Shown here piece after piece: positions 1 through 5,641 of a stretch of DNA of 7,105 bases. Numbering within the stretch: the first letter of the stretch is position 1; every line of letters starts with the position of its first letter. The notes under the pieces are model-generated. The model searched no databases, had not been told where the DNA came from, and worked only from the letters and a program-made list of their open reading frames with translations. This DNA comes from an uncultured Gemmatimonadota bacterium. GTDB taxonomy: Bacteria > Gemmatimonadota > Gemmatimonadetes > Gemmatimonadales > Gemmatimonadaceae. The translations under genes and the position numbers were made by a program. The stretch lies in the NCBI GenBank assembly GCA_903894655.1, contig CAITQY010000321.1, forward strand, positions 1 to 7,105, in the 5' to 3' direction.

Positions 1-376
1 CATCAGGGCCTTCTCGGCGCTTGAATCGTTTCGCTCGGACAGTTCGCTCCGCACATGGTTGTTCACGATCGAGCGCCGACTCGTCATTGACCGTCGACGA
101 TCGACGGCCAGACGGGGACGCGAAGTCGACATCGATGATGGGCACGCCGCCACGGAATACGACGCGCTCGATGCGTTGGTGGCGGACGAAGCGGCGCAGC
201 GGATGGCCTCGGCGATTGGGCGATTGACACGCATGCAGCGTGAGGTGTTCACGTTGCGTGTGCAGGAAGGGCGGAGTTACAAGGAGATCGCGGAGATTCT
301 CGAGAGTTCGGAGGGCGCCGCCCGGGTGCACTATCACAACGCGATGCGAGCCGTAAAGGAGTTTCTCGATGACTGA
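1..376 (+). CDS. ECF-family RNA polymerase sigma factor, 5'-truncated by window edge
   Basis: Extracytoplasmic-function sigma factor that directs RNA polymerase to stress promoters. The frame is open from base 2 (atc) with no stop upstream, so the true start lies outside the window; 124 residues are visible. The first ~33 residues (IRAFSALESFRSDSSLRTW, then LFTIERRLVIDRRR) look like the end of region 2, with the usual FRSDSSLRTWLF block and a basic 2.4-like helix. A variable acidic linker follows. Region 4 occupies visible residues ~70-124, with the RMQREVFTLRVQEGRSYKEIAEIL block and a helix-turn-helix at ~90-120. It ends in LDD-stop and overlaps the anti-sigma gene by 8 nt, the standard arrangement for a sigma factor controlled by its cognate anti-sigma. 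Region 2.1-2.2 (core binding) cannot be seen. An internal ATG or TTG start in this frame would destroy region 2, so I reject those starts. Confidence 0.93.
   Translation, partial: IRAFSALESFRSDSSLRTWLFTIERRLVIDRRRSTARRGREVDIDDGHAATEYDALDALVADEAAQRMASAIGRLTRMQREVFTLRVQEGRSYKEIAEILESSEGAARVHYHNAMRAVKEFLDD
356..361 (+). promoter_or_regulatory. Strong Shine-Dalgarno site for the anti-sigma gene
   Basis: AAGGAG lies 7 nt upstream of the ATG at 369, inside the last codons of the sigma factor gene. It fixes the anti-sigma start and fits translation of the second gene while the sigma gene is being completed. Confidence 0.75.
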
Positions 377-1061
377 GTGCCGGACACCGGAGATGCAGGA
401 GCTATTGCCCGACTATGTGTCGGCGTCGCTTGACGCGACCGCCGCGGCTTTGGTTGAGCAGCACCTGTCGATCTGCGACCCGTGTCGTGACGACATCGCC
501 CTGTTGCGGCTGGCACGTGCGGTTCGCCCGAGGGCTGTGCCGGTCCACATCGGCCACATCGTGGCCAGCTTGCCTCGTCCGAAGCCGGCGCTTCGACTCG
601 TGGGCTCCTCCAACGACACGTCGCCGAGCGCGGCCACCACCGCCTCGCGCCCACGACGTCGCTGGTCGGCCTCCGGGTGGCAGGTCGCCGCGGCGTTTGG
701 GGTGATGATCGTCGGCGGCACGTCGCTGATCGTGTCCCGGAATAGTCCCATCAGCCTGAACGGCGCCCGTTCGAATGCGGCGCAGATGGCCGAAGCGGCA
801 GAGAAGAGTGCGCTGGCACGGACGACCGCGTTGTCCGGCACGATGTCCTCCGCGACGGTGGCCGCGCTGGATTCGCCGGCGAACATCGGACGCGCTGGTC
901 TCGAGGCGCGGGTGTCCGTGTCATACGGCGATCTCGGTGATTATTCCGAGGCCGAGCTGCAACACATGCTCGATCGCCTCGAGAAGTGGGACGGTACCAG
1001 CTCTACCGAGCCGCTGCCGACGCTACCGGTGGTGTCGCACTCGGGAGGTTCCGCACCATGA
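369..1061 (+). CDS. Membrane-anchored zinc-finger anti-sigma factor
   Basis: 230-residue protein predicted to sequester the upstream ECF sigma factor at the inner membrane. The cytoplasmic N-terminus carries a zf-HC2/ZAS-type motif, H-x3-C-x2-C (H32, C36, C39), with C4 as a possible fourth ligand. An Arg-rich stretch (RPRRR, ~94-98) precedes a single membrane segment at ~104-123 (WQVAAAFGVMIVGGTSLIV), giving an N-in topology by the positive-inside rule. About 105 residues then lie in the periplasm, ending in an acidic segment (YSEAELQHMLDRLEKWDG) and a Pro/Ser/Thr tail. The start is set by the AAGGAG site 7 nt upstream and overlaps the sigma gene by 8 nt; the stop overlaps the next gene as ATGA. 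The pairing with a sigma factor and the zinc motif support the role. The release signal and any regulated proteolysis site cannot be read from the sequence. Confidence 0.88.
   Translation: MTECRTPEMQELLPDYVSASLDATAAALVEQHLSICDPCRDDIALLRLARAVRPRAVPVHIGHIVASLPRPKPALRLVGSSNDTSPSAATTASRPRRRWSASGWQVAAAFGVMIVGGTSLIVSRNSPISLNGARSNAAQMAEAAEKSALARTTALSGTMSSATVAALDSPANIGRAGLEARVSVSYGDLGDYSEAELQHMLDRLEKWDGTSSTEPLPTLPVVSHSGGSAP
1043..1048 (+). promoter_or_regulatory. Shine-Dalgarno site for the LTxxQ protein gene
   Basis: GGGAGG sits 9 nt before the ATG at 1058, within the end of the anti-sigma gene. It supports the 1058 start over in-frame codons further upstream, which would place extra residues before an otherwise good signal peptide. 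Confidence 0.6.
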
Positions 1062-1648
1062 ACATGCATCGTCTTCGACGGCTGATGGCTATCGCGTTGG
1101 TCCTGACGGCTGGCTCGCCGGCCATGGCGGGTGCGCAGGGAAGGCCGCCCCGTGCCGATGATCGGGCCGCCACGTCTCGCATGAATGCGCAGCAGCGCGA
1201 GGCGCTCGAGAAGCGTTTTAAGGAGCGCATCGATGCGCTTGTGAAGGAGCGGCTGCGCCTCACCGACGAGCAGCAGCTCAAGCTGCGTGAGGTGGCCTCC
1301 CGGACCGAGGAGTCTCGGCGCGTATTGCGTCGAGAGGAGTCCGTGCTGCGCACCGCGCTGCGCAACGAGATGACGGCGGGCGAGAAGGCGAACGAGCTGA
1401 AGGTCGGTGAACTGCTCGATCAGATGCCTGGCCTCGAACGTCGGAAGCTCGATCTGATGGAATCCGAGCAGCGCGACCTGGCGAAGTTCCTCACGGCGAC
1501 GCAGCGCGCCCGCTACTTCGGGCTTCAGGATGAGCTTCGCCGGGGTATGCAGGACTTGCAGCGTCGCCGCATGGGGATGGACGACTCGACCGCCGCTCCC
1601 ACCGACAGCCGGGGCTTCCGGCGGCGTGGGAACCCGCCGTCGATGTAA
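1058..1648 (+). CDS. Periplasmic LTxxQ-motif protein, Spy/CpxP-like
   Basis: 196-residue exported protein. Residues 1-27 form a signal peptide: basic MNMHRLRR, hydrophobic LMAIALVLTAG, and a likely cleavage after AMA or AGA at ~24-27. The mature part is almost wholly charged helix, with heptad-like Leu spacing over ~45-170. It has two LTxxQ motifs, LTDEQ at 68-72 and LTATQ at 145-149, the hallmark of the Spy/CpxP/ZraP family of periplasmic chaperones and stress sensors. The tail (175-196) is polar and Arg/Pro-rich. The mature sequence has no Cys and no His, so CnrX-style His-based metal sensing is unlikely. Its start overlaps the anti-sigma stop (ATGA, 4 nt), making it the third gene of the sigma operon. 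Inference: it senses misfolded envelope protein or acts as a chaperone output of the sigma response. The family call rests on motif, export and helix content; sequence identity across this family is always low. Confidence 0.72.
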   Translation: MNMHRLRRLMAIALVLTAGSPAMAGAQGRPPRADDRAATSRMNAQQREALEKRFKERIDALVKERLRLTDEQQLKLREVASRTEESRRVLRREESVLRTALRNEMTAGEKANELKVGELLDQMPGLERRKLDLMESEQRDLAKFLTATQRARYFGLQDELRRGMQDLQRRRMGMDDSTAAPTDSRGFRRRGNPPSM

Positions 1649-1711
1649 TTCGCCCCCCCGTGGCGTCGCTTTCGCCAACCGAGTACACTTGTTCCTGCAG
1701 GGGTGGTGTAC

Positions 1712-1795
1712 GCCCAGATGGCGGAACTGGCAGACGCACGGGACTCAAAATCCCGCGCCCGCAAGGGCTTCCGAGTTCGACCCTCGGTCTGGGCA
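1712..1795 (+). tRNA. tRNA-Leu (anticodon CAA)
   Basis: Class II tRNA folded by eye. The acceptor GCCCAGA (1712-1718) pairs fully with TCTGGGC (1788-1794), with discriminator A1795. The anticodon stem CGGGA/TCCCG closes loop CTCAAAA, giving anticodon CAA at 1746-1748 and reading UUG. A long variable arm (GCCC-GCAA-GGGC, 1757-1768) is typical of tRNA-Leu. The T stem is CCGAG/CTCGG with loop TTCGACC. The CCA end is not encoded (TTG follows) and must be added by CCA-adding enzyme. Confidence 0.96.
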
Positions 1796-1916
1796 TTGCT
1801 ATCGGCGGACCGTGCGAGGGTGCACGATCGGCCACAGGGCTCGCACAACGTGGTTGAATTGTCGTGCGTAGCTTGCAAGGTTGGTTGCGGGGCAGGGGTC
1901 GCGCGTGGGCCACTGA

Positions 1917-1988
1917 TGGGGTGTAGCTCAATGGCAGAGCATTCGACTGTTAATCGAACGGTTGTAGGTTCGACTCCTACCGCCCCAG
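1917..1988 (+). tRNA. tRNA-Asn (anticodon GTT)
   Basis: 72-nt class I tRNA. The acceptor TGGGGTG (1917-1923) pairs with CGCCCCA (1981-1987) with one T-G wobble; the discriminator is G1988. The D stem is GCTC/GAGC. The anticodon stem TTCGA/TCGAA closes loop CTGTTAA, giving anticodon GTT (1949-1951), which reads AAC/AAU. The T stem is GTAGG/CCTAC with loop TTCGACT. No CCA is encoded. It lies 121 bp after tRNA-Leu in the same direction and 5 nt before a strong terminator hairpin, so both tRNAs may come from one transcript. Confidence 0.96.
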
Positions 1989-1993
1989 CTTTT

Positions 1994-2040
1994 CACAAAA
2001 CGTCCGGTTTTCCGAGAGGAGAGCCGGACGTTTTGTGTTC
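1994..2040 (+). terminator. Strong intrinsic terminator hairpin after tRNA-Asn
   Basis: Arms 1994-2013 and 2018-2037 can form a 20-bp stem (outer 14 bp perfect; the inner 6 bp include two U-G wobbles, 2008-2023 and 2010-2021) closed by the GNRA-type tetraloop GAGA (2014-2017). The stem carries AAAA on its 5' arm and TTTT on its 3' arm after the core CCGGACG, followed by GTGTTCTCT, so RNA synthesis has a U-rich stretch after the GC core. The hairpin starts 5 nt past the tRNA 3' end. The outer stem is symmetric enough to work on both strands, but the wobbles pair only in the + strand transcript. Confidence 0.85.
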
Positions 2041-2077
2041 TCTGCGGCATTTGTCGCCACGCGACCGCTCGACTCGC

Positions 2078-2107
2078 TTGCCGCGCCCGCCGTTGGCTGT
2101 CTAGCTT
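2078..2107 (+). promoter_or_regulatory. Weak sigma70-like promoter candidate for the pepA operon
   Basis: TTGCCG (2078-2083) and TAGCTT (2102-2107) are 18 nt apart; each matches the consensus at three positions, including the most conserved T, A and final T of the -10 box. It lies just past the terminator and would give a leader of about 70 nt before the pepA start. A promoter is expected here because the upstream transcript is terminated, but the box quality is poor. The rest of the 2041-2182 interval shows no other clear element. Confidence 0.25.
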
Positions 2108-2182
2108 CCAACCTTCAGCTGGTACGTGCCGGAACCTCGCGTCCCCGAGTCACCGCCATCTCCTTTTGCACCAATTGTGTCC

Positions 2183-3664
2183 ATGCCTTTTTCGCTCCAG
2201 CTCAGTCACGCCGCTCCGGCTTCGGTCGACTCGCCCTTGCTGGCGATCATCCTGCCGCAGCATCCGTCGATCGACGCCGCCGTGCGCGCCGTCGACGCGC
2301 CGTTGGCCGGCGCGATCCAGCGCTCGATCACGCGCCGCGATTTCCGCGGCGGACGCGATGAGACCATGCTGTTCGTCGGGGGCGACACGGGTGCGCAGCG
2401 TGTCTTACTGGTCGGTCGCGGATCGGCGACGCTCACGCGCGCCGTCGCGCGGCGTGCCGCGGCGATTGCGGCACGTCAGGCGGGCAAGCTAGGTACCGGC
2501 GCCATGCATGTGCTGCTCGACGGGGCGGATGCGGACGCGATTGAAGGCCTCGTGCTTGGCGCCGCGGCTGGCAGCTGGGCGTATCCCGATCTGCAAACGC
2601 AGCCGCCAGAGAAGGACCGCCGGGCGCGGCTGGAGTCGGTGACGGTGCTCGGCGCCGATACCGATGCCGTGCGGGCGGGCTTCGCGGCTGGCGCCGCCGT
2701 TGCCGAAGGGCAGGCGATCGCCAAGCGACTCGGCATGATGCCCGGCAACGTCTGCACCCCCGAGACCTTTGTCGAAGTGGGGCGTGAGATTGCAGCGCGG
2801 CACGGCATGACCATCACCGTGCTGGGACGCGCGGAGATGGAGCAGGAAAAGATGGGATCGTTCCTGTGCGTAGCGCAGGGCACGCCCGAGGAGCCTCGTC
2901 TCGTGGCGCTCGAGCACCGCGGCGGCGCACCCGATCAGCAGCCGATCGTGCTCATTGGCAAGGGACTCTGCTTCGACACCGGCGGGATTTCCATCAAGCC
3001 GGCACCGGAGATGGAATGGATGAAGTTCGACATGTCCGGCGCAGGCGGCGTCATGGGCGCGATGGAAGCCATCGGTCGTCTCAAGCTTCCCGTCAACGTG
3101 GTCGGCATCATCGGATCGACGACCAATATGCCGTCGGGAACTGCCGTGAAGCCTGGGGACGTCGTTCGGGCCTCGAACGGCAAGACGATCGAGATCATCA
3201 ACACCGATGCGGAAGGCCGTCTCGTGCTGGCCGACCTACTCGTGTTCGCGAAACGGTTCAACCCGGCACTCGCCATCGACGCCGCCACGCTCACGGGGGC
3301 CATCGTGATCGGTCTCGGGGCGAATGCGGTCGGTGTCTTCGGCTCGGACACGTCGGCGGTCGACGAAGTGCTGGCCGCCGGTTCGGCCGCCGGCGAACCG
3401 GGATGGCCCCTTCCACTGTGGGATGAGTACAAGGAGCAGATCAAGTCGGATGTGGCCGACCTGAAGAACACGGGCGGTCGCGCGGCTGGCGCCATTACCG
3501 CGGCGCTCTTCCTGCAGGAATTCGTGGACGGCTATCCGTGGGTCCATCTCGACGTCGCCGGAACGGCCTATTCCCAGGTCGATCTGGGCTGGATTCCGAA
3601 GGGACCGACGGGTACGCCTGTGGGGACCTTCGTCGAAATCGTGCGGGCGCGCGCGCGTCGGTGA
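2183..3664 (+). CDS. pepA: Leucyl aminopeptidase, peptidase family M17 (cytosol aminopeptidase)
   Basis: 493-residue cytoplasmic dizinc/dimanganese exopeptidase that removes N-terminal residues, preferably Leu, from peptides; usually a hexamer. The N-terminal domain (~1-165) is the variable M17 domain and the catalytic domain covers ~175-490. The metal ligands are K260, D265, D283, D342 and E344, and the catalytic residues are K272 and R346. Their spacing (5, 7, 11, 59, 2, 2) matches E. coli PepA exactly. The family signature NTDAEGRL is at 340-347 and the DTGGISIKP block is intact. I chose ATG 2183 (MPFSLQL) because it gives the usual family length; an in-frame GTG at 2126 would add 19 Pro-rich residues with no better ribosome site. 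No clear Shine-Dalgarno precedes either start. The stop overlaps the next gene as GTGA. E. coli PepA also binds DNA, but nothing here shows that role. Confidence 0.97.
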   Translation: MPFSLQLSHAAPASVDSPLLAIILPQHPSIDAAVRAVDAPLAGAIQRSITRRDFRGGRDETMLFVGGDTGAQRVLLVGRGSATLTRAVARRAAAIAARQAGKLGTGAMHVLLDGADADAIEGLVLGAAAGSWAYPDLQTQPPEKDRRARLESVTVLGADTDAVRAGFAAGAAVAEGQAIAKRLGMMPGNVCTPETFVEVGREIAARHGMTITVLGRAEMEQEKMGSFLCVAQGTPEEPRLVALEHRGGAPDQQPIVLIGKGLCFDTGGISIKPAPEMEWMKFDMSGAGGVMGAMEAIGRLKLPVNVVGIIGSTTNMPSGTAVKPGDVVRASNGKTIEIINTDAEGRLVLADLLVFAKRFNPALAIDAATLTGAIVIGLGANAVGVFGSDTSAVDEVLAAGSAAGEPGWPLPLWDEYKEQIKSDVADLKNTGGRAAGAITAALFLQEFVDGYPWVHLDVAGTAYSQVDLGWIPKGPTGTPVGTFVEIVRARARR

Positions 3665-5598
3665 TCCGCTCCGTTCGGCTTCTGGTCGTCAGCTTGCTGA
3701 CGGCCATCGCGGTGCCGACCCTCACGTCGGCACAAATTCGTCCCGATTCAGTGCGGAAGGACACCATTCGTGTGTCGGTGCCGGTGCCGCCATCATCAGG
3801 CGTCGACACGCTACCAAAGCGCACGAGTGCCAGTGATTCGGCAGTGTTCGCGCGCGAGGTCGCACGCACGGACAGCCTCAGGCGCGCGATCGCTGCTGAC
3901 ACGCTCAAGGATCCACTCGCGCGCTTTGAGCGACCGTTTGATTTCGAGACCTCACCGCGCCTGCGATTTTCGCGCGAAGAGATTCTCTCGTCGGGTGCGG
4001 TCAACCTCGCAGACTTGCTCGATCGCATTCCCGGCGTCACCACGTATCGAAGCGGATGGGTTGCCGGTGTGCACGCCGCCTCATTCGCCGGCGATACGCG
4101 TCGCATCCGGCTCTTCGTCGACGGTGTCGAGATGGACGCCATCGAGCCGCGCAATGGCGGTGCCCTCGACCTCACTGATGTGCAGCTGTGGACGCTTGAG
4201 GAGTTGGTGGTGGAGCGGGCCGCGGGGGAAGTACGCGTGTGGATGCGAACGTGGACCGTCGAACGCACCACGCCGTACACGCGGGTCGATATCTTCACGG
4301 GCGACTTGAATACCAACGCCTTCCGCGGTCTCTTCGCGCGCCGGTGGCGCAACGGCGTGCTGCTCCAGCTTGGTGGGCAGCAAGTGGCGACGCAGAGTGG
4401 TCGCGTGAACGCGTTCACTGGCGCCGAAGGCTCGGCCGGACGCGGTGATGGCACCGTGCAGGGTTTCATGGCCCGCATTGGCTGGTCGAGGCGACGTATC
4501 AGCGTCGACGTCTTCGCGAATGCGACCGGCCGCGAACGTGATCCACATACGGCGCGCGCGGGGTTCACCGATCTGCTGCCCTTCAAGGGATCGCGTCGTG
4601 ACGCGTATCTCCGGCTCGGTTACGGCGATACGCTACGCGGATTCTGGTCGCAAGCGATTGTTGGCGTGGTGCGCACGCGCCTCGAAGGTATCGGTGAAGC
4701 CGTTGCCGCAACCGACTCAACAGCTGCGATTCCAACGGACACGATTCGTGGACGCACGCAGCAATTGTTGGCGGCGGGCTATCGCACGTCAAGATGGTCG
4801 GTGTCCATGACGGATCGTGTGCGGCCGATCAACGGTGCGGTGTTCCACGCCCCGGCCATTCGCGGACGTCTCGGTGGGTCGCGCTTCGCGATCGGTGCGT
4901 TCGCGGAACAGAACGGCGCGGACTCGACGCGTCGTGTTGATCTCTCCGCCCGCGCGCAGCCGTTCTCGTGGCTCATGCTCACGGGCGCCCAGAGCACTCG
5001 TACGCCGGATTCGGCGACCGGTCGATTGAATGGCAACACGGTGCGGGCAGAGGCAGCGCTCAAAGTCGGTCGCTTGTGGCTTGGCGGCGGCGTCATTCGG
5101 GACAACGCCAACCGGTTCGAGTCGCCGACGATCCTTGGCACGCCGGTCGCCCTCCTGTCGTCGATCGATGCGCAGGGTGTTCTCGTGTCGGCTGCCGGAC
5201 GGCTCTTCAAGGACGTGCGCCTCGATGTGCAGGCGATCCGGTGGGATGGATCGCAGTACAATCGCCCGCAGTTGCAGGTGCGGACCGAGATCGCGCTGAT
5301 CAGCGATTGGCGCCAGAAGTTTCCGCGCGGTGAGTTCTCGATCAACGCGCGCATCTGGCACGAGTTGCGCGACGGCGTGCCATTCTTTTACGGGACGGCC
5401 GCCGGCAGCAGCACCCCAGACGTGCGGATCACCGAGCGCGCCAACGTGGTGACCGGGCTGCTCGAGCTTCGCATTCAACGCGCCACGCTGTTCTACCAGT
5501 ACCGCAACCTCACCGGCGGAGCGTACGAGCAGATTCGCGGGATCACGATGCCGCCGGCCGTGCAGCTGTACGGTGTGCGATGGGAGTTCTGGAACTGA
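3661..5598 (+). CDS. Exported outer-membrane beta-barrel protein with TonB-receptor plug domain
   Basis: 645-residue protein starting at GTG 3661, which overlaps the pepA stop by 4 nt; extending upstream would bury the signal peptide. Residues 1-24 are a signal peptide (IRSVRLLVVSLLTAIAVP, cleavage near TSA/QI). Residues 25-90 are a polar linker with repeated D-[S/T]-hydrophobic triplets and a TonB-box-like DTIRVSV at 34-40. A plug-like domain spans ~95-195: NLADLLDRIPGV, then IRLFVDGVEMDAIEP, then LEELVVERAAGEVRVW, the order seen in TonB-dependent receptor plugs. The remaining ~445 residues show alternating polar/apolar strands and end aromatic-rich (YGVRWEFWN), as for an outer-membrane barrel. 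It has no N-terminal carboxypeptidase-like domain. The barrel is shorter than the usual ~550-600 residues of TonB receptors, so its size or strand number may differ. The substrate is unknown; coupling to an aminopeptidase hints at peptides, but this is speculation. Confidence 0.8.
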   Translation: MIRSVRLLVVSLLTAIAVPTLTSAQIRPDSVRKDTIRVSVPVPPSSGVDTLPKRTSASDSAVFAREVARTDSLRRAIAADTLKDPLARFERPFDFETSPRLRFSREEILSSGAVNLADLLDRIPGVTTYRSGWVAGVHAASFAGDTRRIRLFVDGVEMDAIEPRNGGALDLTDVQLWTLEELVVERAAGEVRVWMRTWTVERTTPYTRVDIFTGDLNTNAFRGLFARRWRNGVLLQLGGQQVATQSGRVNAFTGAEGSAGRGDGTVQGFMARIGWSRRRISVDVFANATGRERDPHTARAGFTDLLPFKGSRRDAYLRLGYGDTLRGFWSQAIVGVVRTRLEGIGEAVAATDSTAAIPTDTIRGRTQQLLAAGYRTSRWSVSMTDRVRPINGAVFHAPAIRGRLGGSRFAIGAFAEQNGADSTRRVDLSARAQPFSWLMLTGAQSTRTPDSATGRLNGNTVRAEAALKVGRLWLGGGVIRDNANRFESPTILGTPVALLSSIDAQGVLVSAAGRLFKDVRLDVQAIRWDGSQYNRPQLQVRTEIALISDWRQKFPRGEFSINARIWHELRDGVPFFYGTAAGSSTPDVRITERANVVTGLLELRIQRATLFYQYRNLTGGAYEQIRGITMPPAVQLYGVRWEFWN

Positions 5599-5603
5599 TG
5601 CGG

Positions 5604-5632
5604 TTGACGCACTCCGATGTCCGCGTTTCATT
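5604..5632 (+). promoter_or_regulatory. Candidate internal promoter upstream of yicC
   Basis: TTGACG (5604-5609) matches the -35 consensus at five of six positions. After 17 nt comes TTCATT (5627-5632), a weak -10 with three matches. Transcription would begin around 5639-5640, only a few bases before the yicC ATG at 5642, implying a leaderless or nearly leaderless message. That fits the lack of a Shine-Dalgarno site in the 43-nt gap between the outer-membrane protein gene and yicC. Chance occurrence is quite possible. Confidence 0.25.
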
Positions 5633-5641
5633 GCGCATCCC

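Noticed and set aside
941..1678. Long minus-strand open frame (245 aa) opposite the anti-sigma and LTxxQ genes
   Set aside because: Antisense to two well-supported coupled genes; its composition follows the GC-rich codon pattern of the other strand and it shows no recognisable domain.
1661..1689. Promoter for tRNA-Leu with TACACT (1684-1689) as the -10
   Set aside because: The -10 is reasonable and well placed, but the matching -35 position reads TGGCGT (two of six), so I cannot support a promoter; the tRNAs may be read from upstream.
1812..1846. Inverted repeat GTGCGAG/CTCGCAC between the two tRNAs, as a terminator
   Set aside because: The arms are only 7 bp with a 21-nt loop and no T-rich tract follows; chance pairing in GC-rich DNA is likely.
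1703..2104. Plus-strand open frame of 133 aa spanning both tRNA genes
   Set aside because: The bases are explained by two fully folded tRNAs and a terminator; the peptide is a by-product.
2126..2182. Upstream GTG start for pepA adding 19 residues
   Set aside because: The extension is Pro-rich, has no ribosome site, and makes the protein longer than needed to cover the M17 N-terminal domain; ATG 2183 is preferred.
3495..4586. Minus-strand open frame of 363 aa opposite the pepA end and the outer-membrane protein
   Set aside because: Rich in Arg/Ser/Thr/Pro, as expected from the complement of GC-rich coding DNA; no signal, motif or plausible start context, and it overlaps two solid genes.
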